DNA of 64,000 bases from Bacillus sp. PK3_68 (GTDB lineage: Bacteria > Bacillota > Bacilli > Bacillales > Domibacillaceae), in contig NZ_NQYC01000001.1 of assembly GCF_003600835.1 (NCBI RefSeq), forward strand, positions 1,116,001 to 1,180,000, given 5' to 3'. The stretch's first letter is position 1; each line of letters starts with the position of its first letter. Under the pieces are notes generated by a model. It did not search any database. It was not told the DNA's origin and saw only the letters and a list, made by a program, of their open reading frames with translations. Below are positions 46,078-54,969 of this stretch, piece by piece. The position numbers were made by a program, and so were the translations under genes.

Positions 46078-47145
46078 TTAAATAGAACCCATCATTTGAA
46101 ACATAGGCAGCATCACTGACAAGTAAATGGCGACAACTACGAGGCCGACAAACAAAAAGATAGCTGGCTGCAAAACGGCTAGTCCTCTTTTTATCTTTTT
46201 CTCGATGATCACATCGCAAAACTGGCTAAATAAGAGCAACTCTTGAGCTAACCGCCCATTCGTTTCCCCATGTCGGAGAATACGGGGCAGCTCGGGAACA
46301 AAACCTGAGACTTGCTCCGCTGACTCAGCAAGGGACTGTCCAGTCACTAAATGAAGATTCATTTCTAAAGCAACCTGTCTTAATATCGGATGCATGGTCT
46401 GCTCTTGTAAAATCAGCAGCACTTCATTAACAGCAAAGCCGCTTTGTAGCAAATAAGAAACTTCTTTAGCGAATAAACGGGTAAGAAATAAAGTGAAATA
46501 AGTAGAGGGAACTGGGATTTTCACCATCCAATTAATTTTACTTCGAGGAGTTTGTCTTTGATAATGAAAAAAGAAAGATAGAGAAGCAACTGCCAAACCA
46601 GCAGCAGCTAGTAGAATGAAGGAGGGGCCCTGTTGCAAAAAAGCAATAAGCAAGAGGGTACTTCCGCTCGGGGCAAAGCTGAGAGCAGCGTACAGCTCTT
46701 CAAATCGCGGCATTAAAAATTGATTTAAAAGAAGCAACAGCATAAATAAAAGAAACAACAAGAATATCGGGTACTGAAGAAGCTTCGCTAGCTTTTCCTT
46801 TGCCTCCTCGGTCTTTTTCCAGTGCTCCCCCGCATATATTAGCGTTTCCGGCAAACGACCGTGTTTTTCGGCAAAGTACACTTGCAGACAAATCATTGAT
46901 GGAAAGTTAAGCATGTGAAGAATCTCATTTAAAGATGTCCCGTCATTTAACTCAGAACGGATTTTCTGAATTGATTTGTGATGATTGCGGTCAAAATTCA
47001 TCAACAAAAACTCAAGGGCCTGACTCATCGTAAACCCTTGGTTCAACATCTCTCCCAATCTGAGAATGAATTCCCCTTGATACTTCCCCGCTTTTCTTTT
47101 CCTCCAATACCCAGCGATCATATTCAGTTTGAGAGAGATATCCAA
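46078..47145 (-). CDS. comGB: Competence pilus platform protein ComGB
   Basis: GspF/PilC-type inner membrane platform of the DNA-uptake pilus. The 355 residues carry two GspF domains and three membrane helices (about 125-150, 170-190, 328-350); text LRLGEMLNQGFTMSQALEFL is typical. The TTG at 47145 has AAAGGGGA upstream. The gene overlaps comGA by 134 bases, longer than I expect for this pair. Confidence 0.93.
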   Translation of the reverse strand: MDISLKLNMIAGYWRKRKAGKYQGEFILRLGEMLNQGFTMSQALEFLLMNFDRNHHKSIQKIRSELNDGTSLNEILHMLNFPSMICLQVYFAEKHGRLPETLIYAGEHWKKTEEAKEKLAKLLQYPIFLLFLLFMLLLLLNQFLMPRFEELYAALSFAPSGSTLLLIAFLQQGPSFILLAAAGLAVASLSFFFHYQRQTPRSKINWMVKIPVPSTYFTLFLTRLFAKEVSYLLQSGFAVNEVLLILQEQTMHPILRQVALEMNLHLVTGQSLAESAEQVSGFVPELPRILRHGETNGRLAQELLLFSQFCDVIIEKKIKRGLAVLQPAIFLFVGLVVVAIYLSVMLPMFQMMGSI

Positions 47146-48157
47146 GAGCGATCCCCTTTCTTAATAAGTGTTTTAATAATGGATAGTGGTAAAAGCACGG
47201 CTCTCCTTTTGCTTCATTTAGTACAGCCTGCAGATCCGACCCGCTCAATATTTCATACACAGTAGCCTGTTTTCGTTGTTTTTCCGAAACACAGTGCAGA
47301 GAGCAGTTGGTTCCGCATGCTGGGCACAGAAGATTAACAAGACGCTGGGCTGTTACACCTATCAGCGTTTGCTGAATTTCATGCCATTTTAAACCAAATT
47401 CAAGCAGTCGGAACACTGCTCCTTTTGCATCGCGCGTATGCAAGGTAGTCAAAACGAGATGGCCTGTAAGTGAAGCACGGATAGCAATTCTGGCCGTTTC
47501 TTCATCACGAATTTCTCCTACCATAATCACGTCAGGATCATGTCTTAAAATAGCTTTTAATCCCGTTGAGTAAGTTACTCCTGCTTTTTCATTCACTTGC
47601 ACTTGCAACCACTGATCATTTTGTTTTTCCACAGGGTCTTCAAGAGTAATGACGTTGCGGCCATGCTCGCTAGCACTGTGCTGGATCAAAGAATAAAGGG
47701 TAGTCGTTTTACCGCTGCCGGTCGGGCCGGTAAAAATAATTAATCCATGAGAATGCGCTAAAAGAGCAAGCAATTTTCTAGCAGAGTTTGGAAACAGGGA
47801 AAGTTGAAGCAGGTCGGGTACCTCCTGTTGAGGAAGAAGGCGAATGACGAGGCTTTCTTTTGAAAGGGCAGTGGGTAAAGTAGAGATGCGCAAAGAGACC
47901 AAAAAGCTTGAAATTTCAAGTTGAAATGCACCACTTTGCGGCTTTCTTTTTTCTCCGATGTCCATCGAGGCCATAAACTTAAAATGGGAAATCAGTCTTT
48001 CCCCTTCACGTATGGAGAACTGACTATGAGGAATAAGCTCGCCTTGGGAGCGGATTTGGACGAAGTAACCGTGCTTACGGGGGATAAAGTGGATATCCGT
48101 CGAACGGAGAGCAAGGGCCTCCTGCAAAAGCTTTTCGACAGCTTCTTCAATAACCAT
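47012..48157 (-). CDS. comGA: Competence traffic ATPase ComGA
   Basis: Assembly ATPase of the competence pilus, PilT/VirB11 class. The 381 residues contain Walker A GPTGSGKTTTLYSL, the Asp box TLEDPVE, Walker B DVIMVGEIRDEETA and the His box TGHLVLTTLHT. The C-terminal tail (from about KKSGEVSRG) is overlapped by comGB, so a small C-terminal extension or frame error is possible. First gene of the operon; no textbook ComK box was found upstream. Confidence 0.94.
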   Translation of the reverse strand: MVIEEAVEKLLQEALALRSTDIHFIPRKHGYFVQIRSQGELIPHSQFSIREGERLISHFKFMASMDIGEKRKPQSGAFQLEISSFLVSLRISTLPTALSKESLVIRLLPQQEVPDLLQLSLFPNSARKLLALLAHSHGLIIFTGPTGSGKTTTLYSLIQHSASEHGRNVITLEDPVEKQNDQWLQVQVNEKAGVTYSTGLKAILRHDPDVIMVGEIRDEETARIAIRASLTGHLVLTTLHTRDAKGAVFRLLEFGLKWHEIQQTLIGVTAQRLVNLLCPACGTNCSLHCVSEKQRKQATVYEILSGSDLQAVLNEAKGEPCFYHYPLLKHLLRKGIALGYLSQTEYDRWVLEEKKSGEVSRGIHSQIGRDVEPRVYDESGP

Positions 48158-48351
48158 TTCTTTTTATTTCACCACCTTTCATTCTCGTTCATTAACCATA
48201 TTCGACAACATTCGAAAAACCCCTCCTGCTTTTTTAATTTTACTGAAAGCTATTTATTACTGGCGAGTGACGGGGTTAGAGTAAAATACAAAATAAACGG
48301 CACCATAAGATAGAGATATCACGCAATCTTCACAAAGTGACTGAAAGTATG

Positions 48352-48381
48352 TTTACAATACTATCTTCATTCCATTATAAT
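48352..48381 (+). promoter_or_regulatory. Sigma-A promoter of yqgY
   Basis: TTTACA, 18 bases, TATAAT on the plus strand, about 40 bases before the ATG of yqgY. Confidence 0.55.
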
Positions 48382-48420
48382 AAGATATTGATGGAGTGAC
48401 GAATAAAGGAGGGATACATA

Positions 48421-48663
48421 ATGGACCGCATGTTTCGCGTATTAGCATTCTGGACTGGAATCTTTGCTGTCATGTTCTATCTTGGCGATATGCATAAAAC
48501 GGCTTTACTATTCCTTGGCCAGACCGGATTCTTCTTAATTGTAGGCTATTTAAATTTAACTGAACGTATGTACGTGTACCTTTTTGCAGCATACTTAACT
48601 GTATTCTTCTGTGGATACACTTACTGGACTACCTTTATGGTAACTCCTGGAGCAGGCCATTAA
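48421..48663 (+). CDS. yqgY: DUF2626 family membrane protein YqgY
   Basis: This 80-residue protein has three hydrophobic helices (about 5-21, 26-43, 49-72) and aromatic-rich text (RMYVYLFAAYLTVFFCGYTYW). It matches the DUF2626/YqgY family of Bacillaceae and is divergent from comGA as in B. subtilis. Function unknown. Ribosome site AAAGGAGGG. Confidence 0.88.
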   Translation: MDRMFRVLAFWTGIFAVMFYLGDMHKTALLFLGQTGFFLIVGYLNLTERMYVYLFAAYLTVFFCGYTYWTTFMVTPGAGH

Positions 48664-48677
48664 TTCATGGTTCTGTC

Positions 48678-48705
48678 AGCCGGTCTATAATGACCGGTTT
48701 TTTTA
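48678..48705 (+). terminator. Terminator of yqgY
   Basis: CCGGTC / GACCGG stem with a 6-base loop followed by T7, just after the yqgY stop. Confidence 0.85.
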
Positions 48706-48718
48706 TTTTGCCCAATAT

Positions 48719-48797
48719 CAAAAAGGCTGTCCAAACTAGGGCACAAACCTGTTTCTCCATTCAAGAGAAGAAGGTCCGGCCGGCGTAAGACAGCCTT
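48719..48797 (-). terminator. Large-loop hairpin after yqgX
   Basis: AAGGCTGTC (48723-48731) pairs perfectly with GACAGCCTT (48789-48797), followed by T5 on the minus strand. The 57-base loop holds further self-complementary parts (TTCTC/GAGAA, GCCGGC). It serves as terminator of yqgX or is a small inserted repeat. Confidence 0.55.
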
Positions 48798-48805
48798 CAC
48801 TTTTT

Positions 48806-49438
48806 TTAGAAGCCGTTTAAAAACGGATTGCGCTCCATTTCATCACCAATCATCGTTGCTGGTCCGTGGCCAGGAAGTACAATCACTTCTTCTGGCAAGG
48901 TCAATAAATGATTATGAATACTGTGAATTAGCTGCTCGTGGTTCCCGCCCGGTAAATCCGTCCGTCCAATGCTTCCCATGAATAACGTATCCCCGGCGAA
49001 TACAGCATTTCCTTCATCAAAAAAATAAGAGACACTCCCCGGCGAGTGGCCAGGTGTGTGAAACAGCTGAAAAGAAAACGGGCCTACTGTTAATGACTTC
49101 TCATCTGTTAGAAGATGATCGGCTGGCTGACCGCTAACTTTCCCCAATTGAAAACGGGCAGAACCGTTTAAATCCGGATTAGTTAGCCATTCTGCTTCTT
49201 CTTTATGTAAATAAACAGGAATATCAAACGCCTTCCTCACCTGCTCAACTGCCCCAATATGATCAAAATGGGCATGTGTAAGCAAAATAGCAAGGGGCTT
49301 TAAATGATTTTGATTTAACCATTCAACCAACTTCTCTCCCTCTGCTCCCGGATCAAATACAATGCACTCCCTCTCTTCATTAGATAATATATAACAATTA
49401 GTTTGCAGTGCGCCTAACGGCAATTGCGTCCAGTTCAT
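48806..49438 (-). CDS. yqgX: Metallo-beta-lactamase fold hydrolase (YqgX)
   Basis: Glyoxalase-II-like MBL-fold enzyme of 210 residues. The metal motif THAHFDH (H55, H57, D59, H60) and later ligands in TPGHSPGSVS, VFAGDTLFMGSIGR and VLPGHGPAT are all present. It hydrolyses thioesters such as S-lactoylglutathione analogues, and in Bacilli possibly S-lactoyl-bacillithiol; the substrate is inferred. Between yqgY and yqgW as expected. Confidence 0.93.
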   Translation of the reverse strand: MNWTQLPLGALQTNCYILSNEERECIVFDPGAEGEKLVEWLNQNHLKPLAILLTHAHFDHIGAVEQVRKAFDIPVYLHKEEAEWLTNPDLNGSARFQLGKVSGQPADHLLTDEKSLTVGPFSFQLFHTPGHSPGSVSYFFDEGNAVFAGDTLFMGSIGRTDLPGGNHEQLIHSIHNHLLTLPEEVIVLPGHGPATMIGDEMERNPFLNGF

Positions 49439-49627
49439 GCTACCTTCTCCCGCCTTTCCTTATGACTATACTTATCGTACCAGCGAATCGTGTCTTTTTA
49501 AAGAACTATGATTTTTCAACTCGACAAACATTAAAAAAAACTATAGAATAGTGATGAATATGTACTGATTTTACATAATTATCTTTAGTCGATCATTATC
49601 AAGTGATCCAGGAAAGGAGTTTGACTT

Positions 49628-49801
49628 ATGTACGGCTTAGTGATTATCTTTACTCTCATAACTCTTCTTGCCTTGTTCAGCACAGTAAACGCTTTAAAAA
49701 ACAAAAACCTTTTAGGCATTATTTTTGGACTCGGCACTCTAGGAGTATTCGGATGGTTTACAATCATGACACTTATCCATCAAGGGTATCCTGCTGCTTA
49801 A
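49628..49801 (+). CDS. yqgW: DUF2759 family membrane protein YqgW
   Basis: This 57-residue hydrophobic protein has two helices (about 2-20 and 28-48) separated by LKNKN and ends GYPAA. ATG at 49628 after AAAGGAG. The sequence matches the DUF2759/YqgW family, and its place by yqgX fits. Function unknown. Confidence 0.85.
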   Translation: MYGLVIIFTLITLLALFSTVNALKNKNLLGIIFGLGTLGVFGWFTIMTLIHQGYPAA

Positions 49802-49816
49802 TTCACTCTTTAGACG

Positions 49817-49854
49817 AAATCCTCTCCTGTTTTTTACAGCAGAGGATTTTTTAT
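49817..49854 (+). terminator. Terminator of yqgW
   Basis: AAATCCTCT / AGAGGATTT stem followed by TTTTATTT on the plus strand, 16 bases after the stop. Confidence 0.85.
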
Positions 49855-49890
49855 TTCCTTTAATCACTTTCCTTGATAGTCATCCCAGAT

Positions 49891-49925
49891 AAAAAAACCC
49901 TGCCGGTTGTCGGCAGGGTTTTTTA
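49891..49925. terminator. Strong terminator of the LtaS-type gene
   Basis: AAACCCTGCCG / CGGCAGGGTTT stem with A7 and T6 tracts, directly after the stop at 49933 on the minus strand; usable in both directions. Confidence 0.9.
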
Positions 49926-49932
49926 ATTTATC

Positions 49933-51798
49933 TTACTTTTTAGCTGAATTTGGGTCATAGAAACGAAGCAGATCACCGTAAATGATTCGGTCAGAATAAT
50001 TCAATTCGGTTGCCGCTTTTTCTATATATGGCGTGCAGTAGTTTTTGTCAGTTGGCTGTTCCGTTGCTTTATCCCAACATTTATTGTCTGCGTAGACATA
50101 ATCTTTCGTTACAAACCGGCCATCACGGAACACAGCGAGATTTTCATGGTCCTCAGACAATAAATCTTGTCCAAACTGCAAATCATCCTTTGTTTCGATT
50201 CCAAGCAAGTGCAGAAGTGTTGGACGAACATCAATTTGGCCGCCTACCTTATCAATCACTCTTCCTTTCACACCAGGAATGTGAATCATGAATGGCACTT
50301 TCTGCAGCTGTGTTGAAACAAATGGCGTAACTTCTTTTCCTAAGTACTGGCTCATTGCTTCATTGTGATTTTCAGAGATCCCATAGTGGTCACCGTAAAG
50401 AACAATGACGGAGTTTTCATAAAGCCCGGAAGCCTTTAAATCCTCCACAAATTTCTTCAATGCTTCATCCGTATAACGTACAGTGACAAAATAGCGGTTT
50501 AGCGTACCGCTGTTGGAAGTAAATTCATCAATGAACTGGTCTTCCTCGTCATAATAGAACGGATGATGGTTCGTTAACGTAAGCAATTTTGAATAAAATG
50601 GTTTCGGCATTTCCTTCATATGCTGTACGGACTGTTCAAAAAACGGCCCATCCTTCATTCCCCAGTTCACGCTATTGTCCTCATTGATCTCATAATCTCC
50701 AGCTTCATAAAAACGCTGATATCCTAAAGACTTATACATAATATCCCGATTCCAAAAGCTTTTATTATTGGCATGCATTGCATTAGAGAAATAGCCGTTC
50801 TCCCCTAACTTCTCTGCCATGGAATTAAACTCATTGCCTGAATGGGTAAAGAAAACGGCCCCACGGCTTAGCGGGTAAAGCGAGTTTTCTGTTAAAAATT
50901 CAGCATCTGAGGTTTTCCCTTGTCCTGTTTGGTGGTAAAAGTTATTAAAGTATAAGCTTTGTTTGGCAAATTGATTCATAAACGGTGTAATTTCCTGGCC
51001 GTTTACTTTATTATTCATCACAAATTCTTGTGTGGATTCGACAGATACCATAATTAAATTCTTGCCTTTAGCCACGCCGAATAAATCATCATTTGGTTTG
51101 GCATAATTGGCATCTGAATAGTTTTCAATATCCGCCAATTCACTGCCATCAGCAAGTGCCCGCTGTGCAGAGGACTTCGATTGTAAAATGACGTCGTAAA
51201 TGTGGTAGTTAAATGTCCCTATATTCTTCACCAGCATTTCACGGTCAAATGTTCTTGTTAAAAGCTGCGGACGTTCAATTTCAGAAAGACCCAGATTTAA
51301 AAAGAACATCGCGGCCGCTGCTAAAAAATAGGCCCGACGATTCATTTTTGTCATGGAACGAAAACTTACTAATTTAGGTTTTACTTTTAAGATCACCATA
51401 AGCACGATAAGATCGGCGAAATAGAAAATATCATACCATTTAAACTCTTCTGTCACACTATTGCCCAAGTCAGCAAAGTTGCTTGTTTGAAATAATAAAG
51501 GCATAGTGATAAAATCGTTGAAAAAACGATAGAAAACTACGTTCGCATAAAGCAAGAAAGTCAACAAGAAACTCGTGATGATTAAATAACGGTTTCTAGC
51601 TTTATCACTTTTAAAAAACATACTGATCCCCATAATGAGCATAATAAAGCTCAATGGGTTAATAAAGAGAATAAATGCTTGCAATGTATTTTCAATTTCA
51701 ATTTTAAAGCTCGTTTGATAGATAATATACGTTTTAATCCATAAGAACAAAACGACAACAGCGATTAAAGATACATTGTTGCGTAAGGTTCCTTTCAT
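49933..51798 (-). CDS. ltaS: Lipoteichoic acid synthase family protein (YqgS/LtaS)
   Basis: Membrane sulfatase-fold enzyme that polymerises glycerol phosphate from phosphatidylglycerol onto lipoteichoic acid. The 621 residues show five N-terminal membrane helices (about 8-28, 38-62, 70-92, 120-138, 155-172) and a large extracellular domain with metal ligand E254 (VSVEST), nucleophile T296 (GKTSDAEF), and later VLYGDHYG and the LHLLGI segment. Position matches yqgS of B. subtilis, one of several LtaS paralogues; polymerase versus primase activity cannot be decided. A conserved AR/S-x-A signal cleavage site is possible near 211 (SAQRALA). Confidence 0.93.
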   Translation of the reverse strand: MKGTLRNNVSLIAVVVLFLWIKTYIIYQTSFKIEIENTLQAFILFINPLSFIMLIMGISMFFKSDKARNRYLIITSFLLTFLLYANVVFYRFFNDFITMPLLFQTSNFADLGNSVTEEFKWYDIFYFADLIVLMVILKVKPKLVSFRSMTKMNRRAYFLAAAAMFFLNLGLSEIERPQLLTRTFDREMLVKNIGTFNYHIYDVILQSKSSAQRALADGSELADIENYSDANYAKPNDDLFGVAKGKNLIMVSVESTQEFVMNNKVNGQEITPFMNQFAKQSLYFNNFYHQTGQGKTSDAEFLTENSLYPLSRGAVFFTHSGNEFNSMAEKLGENGYFSNAMHANNKSFWNRDIMYKSLGYQRFYEAGDYEINEDNSVNWGMKDGPFFEQSVQHMKEMPKPFYSKLLTLTNHHPFYYDEEDQFIDEFTSNSGTLNRYFVTVRYTDEALKKFVEDLKASGLYENSVIVLYGDHYGISENHNEAMSQYLGKEVTPFVSTQLQKVPFMIHIPGVKGRVIDKVGGQIDVRPTLLHLLGIETKDDLQFGQDLLSEDHENLAVFRDGRFVTKDYVYADNKCWDKATEQPTDKNYCTPYIEKAATELNYSDRIIYGDLLRFYDPNSAKK

Positions 51799-52001
51799 CC
51801 AATAACCTCCTTAATACGCACCGTACAGATTACTGCTTTGTATAAAGACCGTCCACTATAAAAACATCATAGCTAATCTTAATACTTTTTTTACAAAAAA
51901 GCAAACGTGAGAAAATAGAGATTTTGTAGAATGATAGTTTGACACCCCATCCTCTAGCCTTTTATCATACGACCAACGAAGGATAAAAGTTTCATTTTTA
52001 C

Positions 52002-52032
52002 AAAAAAAGGAACCTTTTCAAAAGGTCCCTCT
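52002..52032 (-). terminator. Terminator of yqgQ
   Basis: GGGACCTTTTGAAAAGGTTCC is a near-perfect hairpin followed by T7 on the minus strand, just after the yqgQ stop. Confidence 0.9.
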
Positions 52033-52042
52033 CTGTCGAAGA

Positions 52043-52261
52043 TTATTGGCGGCTGCGCTTTTCCTTTTCAAGTCTACGTTCCTGTCTTATAACGAGCAGC
52101 GCCTGCTGAAAATCTCTTACTTCTAGCAATTGGGAATCATACAAGTCCCTCAGTTCTGCTTCCATCAAATCCAAGTCAGCCAGACGGTCACCAACATAAA
52201 TGAAAATACCGTACCGCTTCAAAAGCTGCTGTACATCCCACATCATTTTCAACTTGATCAA
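52043..52261 (-). CDS. yqgQ: YqgQ family (DUF910) small protein
   Basis: A 72-residue helical protein of unknown function with the family text MWDVQQLLKRYGIFIYVGDRLADLDLME (read in two parts) and a basic C-terminus. The start is uncertain: TTG at 52261 or ATG at 52243, with GGGAG close upstream. It follows the rhomboid gene by about 70 bases, as in B. subtilis. Confidence 0.85.
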   Translation of the reverse strand: MIKLKMMWDVQQLLKRYGIFIYVGDRLADLDLMEAELRDLYDSQLLEVRDFQQALLVIRQERRLEKEKRSRQ

Positions 52262-52328
52262 CGGCTCCCTTGCTAAGTTTTCCTGTTGCCTAATCCTCGC
52301 TCTTTAACTTGTTATCCGTTCATGCTTT

Positions 52329-53501
52329 TTATTCAGAAAAGCCCAAATAAAGACCACCCGCCGATAATAAACAAGCTGCTGCGAGAAAAGCAAGCTGCAT
52401 CATTGGCTTTTTCTTTGTTGGAAAATGAACGGCACCAGTAGCTAGAAAGCCGCCGATTAAACCACCAATGTGTCCAGCGTTATCAATTCCTGATGCTGAA
52501 AAGCCAAAGATGAGATTGATTAAAATAATGACAATGATACTCGTGCCCATTGTTCGAAAAAATAGACGCGGATAAATGACACCAAAGTAAAGAAGAGCTC
52601 CAAAGCAGCCAAAGATGGCTCCGCTCGCACCGGCTGACAAATTAGAATTCATCACAAAGCTGGCTAGCGTGCCCATGAACCCTGAAAATAAATAAATGAA
52701 AAGAAAGCGAGATCGTCCATATATCTGTTCTACAGCTGTTCCAAGAAAATATAAAGCAAAGGTATTCATCAGCAAATGCAAGAAGCCTATATGTAAAAAG
52801 ATAGGAGTAAAGAAACGCCACCACTCTCCGTCAAGAATGAGCGGGTTGAACTTCGCTCCAAAACGGATTAGGTTTTCTGAATTGGTGCTGCCTCCGGTTA
52901 GCTCTAACAAAAAAAACACGATAACTTGAGCGGCAATAAATATATAGGAAAAGAACGGCGTAGAAAAATGAAAGACCTTTTTATCTTCCTCGCTCCTTTT
53001 CACCGAATGAACAAGAGCGGCCCTTTTATAGGCAACGGTTTCTTCCTCAGAACCCGGCTCAAAGAAAGCGGGCTCTAACCCTCCGGGAAATAAGCGGCTA
53101 AATGAGTCTGCTGCTTCACGCATCTGTCCCTGAGCAAACAAGACCGATGTAACTTTTGTCCGCTTTCCTTTTGGAAAGTAAACGGGTTCTTTTAAATAAG
53201 ATTCGTATTCGTCAACTGGCGGATAGAGAGATAAATACAAATTGACTACTGTTAGCTCCCGCTTGCCCAACTGCTTTCTAATGCTTTCTCCCATAGCTGC
53301 TACTTGTTCTATATCACGGCGCATTCTGCTGCTCCAGTCCAGGTCACTATATATCATTCGAATAAACTGTGCCGGCTTATTAGATAAGTTTTCAAATAAC
53401 ATTTCCTGACGATTTTCATCCACTTGAACAATTTGATAATCTTGTTCTACAACCAGGAAATATGCCAGCTTCCAAAACAAGTTATTTTCATAAGAACCCA
53501 T
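52329..53501 (-). CDS. gluP: Rhomboid intramembrane serine protease GluP
   Basis: Cleaves membrane proteins within the bilayer; B. subtilis YqgP (GluP) acts on the magnesium transporter MgtE. The 390 residues have a cytosolic N-terminal domain (about 1-190), then six to seven membrane helices with catalytic S293 in GASGAIFG and H344 in DNAGHIGG. It ends at the last membrane helix (GLYLGFSE), so the C-terminal TPR domain known for B. subtilis YqgP (about 500 aa) is missing. Confidence 0.93.
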   Translation of the reverse strand: MGSYENNLFWKLAYFLVVEQDYQIVQVDENRQEMLFENLSNKPAQFIRMIYSDLDWSSRMRRDIEQVAAMGESIRKQLGKRELTVVNLYLSLYPPVDEYESYLKEPVYFPKGKRTKVTSVLFAQGQMREAADSFSRLFPGGLEPAFFEPGSEEETVAYKRAALVHSVKRSEEDKKVFHFSTPFFSYIFIAAQVIVFFLLELTGGSTNSENLIRFGAKFNPLILDGEWWRFFTPIFLHIGFLHLLMNTFALYFLGTAVEQIYGRSRFLFIYLFSGFMGTLASFVMNSNLSAGASGAIFGCFGALLYFGVIYPRLFFRTMGTSIIVIILINLIFGFSASGIDNAGHIGGLIGGFLATGAVHFPTKKKPMMQLAFLAAACLLSAGGLYLGFSE

Positions 53502-53573
53502 TTCACCACTGCCTTTATTCGTTTTCTTTTACAGTAACTATAACGAATGGAAAAAGCGAATGTAAAGCGTAGA

Positions 53574-54152
53574 CTACTTGGCTTCCGATTCACAAACAAT
53601 GACTTCTTCTTCCGCAATGATCTGTTGTACTGGTAAGTCATGAGGTTCTCTTGGAAGTTGCTCCATCAATTGCTGAGAGAAAGCAAGTGCCACAGTGTTT
53701 CCATTATATCCTGCTAGGAAGCGGTCATAATAGCCCCCTCCAAAACCGAGACGGCTGCCAGATCGGCAAAAAGCAAGACCCGGTACAATAATCAGATCCA
53801 TCAGCGAGCGCTCTACCAGCTGATTACAAGAAGGAATGGGTTCGTACAGATCAAAATAAACCATTTCTAATTCAGTAAATGATGTCAGCTTGTAAAAGTT
53901 CAACTTTTTCTCCGCTGGTATACACTTTGGCACCACCATCCTTTTTCCTTCCAGCCAGCCTTGTCGAATAATTTGCCATGTATCTACTTCCGGCGCATTA
54001 GAAACCGTCACTGCTACTGTCTTCGCTTCCTTCCATTCCTTTAAAGAAAACAATCGACGGGCAATTTGAAAAGACAATTGTTCATAGGCAAGCCTGTCTA
54101 ACTTCGACAGTTCTTCTTTTACTCGCTGCCTTACCATTTGTTTATTCATCAA
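53574..54152 (-). CDS. yqgN: 5-Formyltetrahydrofolate cyclo-ligase
   Basis: ATP-dependent enzyme returning 5-formyl-THF to 5,10-methenyl-THF. The 192 residues carry the signatures MVVPKCIPAEKKLNFY, EPIPSCNQL-type loop and VPGLAFCRSGSRLGFGGGYYDRFL with the phosphate-binding glycines. Connects with FolD and the glycine cleavage system. Between gluP and rpmG as in B. subtilis yqgN. Confidence 0.95.
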   Translation of the reverse strand: MMNKQMVRQRVKEELSKLDRLAYEQLSFQIARRLFSLKEWKEAKTVAVTVSNAPEVDTWQIIRQGWLEGKRMVVPKCIPAEKKLNFYKLTSFTELEMVYFDLYEPIPSCNQLVERSLMDLIIVPGLAFCRSGSRLGFGGGYYDRFLAGYNGNTVALAFSQQLMEQLPREPHDLPVQQIIAEEEVIVCESEAK

Positions 54153-54224
54153 GGGTCCGCCTCCATTCTTTAGGTGCTCGGCTTTTTATGTACAAAAAAA
54201 CAGCAGGAAATAAATCCCCGCTGC

Positions 54225-54374
54225 TTACTTTGTTTCACGGTGTGCAGTAACACGTTTTTCTCTAGAACAATATTTTTTCAGTTCAAGACGATCAGGATTG
54301 TTACGCTTGTTTTTAGTAGAGATATAATTACGATCACCGCACTCAGTGCATGCTAAAGTGATATTTACGCGCAT
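54225..54374 (-). CDS. rpmG: Ribosomal protein L33
   Basis: A 49-residue ribosomal protein ([39 protein letters not shown]). It has C9 and C12 of the first metal pair but only one cysteine (C36) at the second, so zinc binding may be incomplete. ATG at 54374 follows GGAGGGAAAA. The position next to yqgN fits B. subtilis rpmGA. Confidence 0.95.
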   Translation of the reverse strand: MRVNITLACTECGDRNYISTKNKRNNPDRLELKKYCSREKRVTAHRETK

Positions 54375-54539
54375 CTTTTTTTCCCTCCAAACTTTTCAAT
54401 ACAATTGTATCTTCTTTACGACTTTTCTATAATAGCACTTTTCTTCTATAAATGCTAGTCTGACTTTACTATTCAGCAGTGTAATAAAAAATTCTTCATG
54501 AGTCCGAAACAAAGACGTCCTGCACAACAAATAACTGGT

Positions 54540-54567
54540 TTGAATGTACCTTTATTCACGTTATAAT
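54540..54567 (+). promoter_or_regulatory. Sigma-A promoter of yqzD-yqzC
   Basis: TTGAAT, 16 bases, TATAAT on the plus strand, about 20 bases before the ATG at 54588; the ribosome site GAGGTG is between them. Confidence 0.65.
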
Positions 54568-54587
54568 AAGCAATGAGGTGAATAAAA

Positions 54588-54965
54588 ATGGATGGACTAA
54601 TCATTGGGCTGGCTGTAGCAGGCATCGGCTTTCTTTTGTTATCTTTTTTCCTGAAAGATCGCTCGCGCCTGCTTGAAAAAGAAGTAGAAGACTTGTCTAT
54701 GCAATTTTTGCAAGAGACCTATCAATTAAAGAAAAAGATAAAAGTCCTTGAAGAAGAGCTGTTAATCGGAACGCCTGCCACCTCTTTTCAAGAAACAGCC
54801 TCCACTAGCGAAACGACTGTTGGCATAAACGAAATTTTGAAAAATCAAGTCATCTCCCTCTACTATCAAGGAGCTAAAATGGAAGAGATCTCCAGGCAAT
54901 CCTCCCTGACTCTTTCGCAAGTCCGGCAGATTTTAGCCCCGTATAGGAATGAAGGGAAAGGATGA
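54588..54965 (+). CDS. yqzD: Membrane-anchored coiled-coil/helix-turn-helix protein (YqzD-like)
   Basis: A 125-residue protein with a N-terminal membrane helix (about 3-22), a coiled coil (about 28-62, LLEKEVEDLSMQFLQ...), a Ser/Thr-rich linker, and a C-terminal helix-turn-helix-like segment (about 86-120, NQVISLYYQGAKMEEISRQ then LSQVRQIL). I assign YqzD by its place beside the pst operon and yqzC, not by firm sequence recognition. The HTH suggests DNA binding at the membrane or a degenerate fold. Function unknown. Confidence 0.75.
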   Translation: MDGLIIGLAVAGIGFLLLSFFLKDRSRLLEKEVEDLSMQFLQETYQLKKKIKVLEEELLIGTPATSFQETASTSETTVGINEILKNQVISLYYQGAKMEEISRQSSLTLSQVRQILAPYRNEGKG

Positions 54966-54969
54966 TAGC

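Noticed and set aside
48158-48351. ComK boxes (AAAA-N5-TTTT pairs) upstream of comGA
   Set aside because: I found A- and T-tracts but none with the 5-base spacing in the needed pairs, so I do not annotate a K-box.
51799-52001. Small gene or RNA upstream of the LtaS-type gene
   Set aside because: The gap is AT-rich with no ORF, repeat or clear RNA fold; it probably holds only the promoter.
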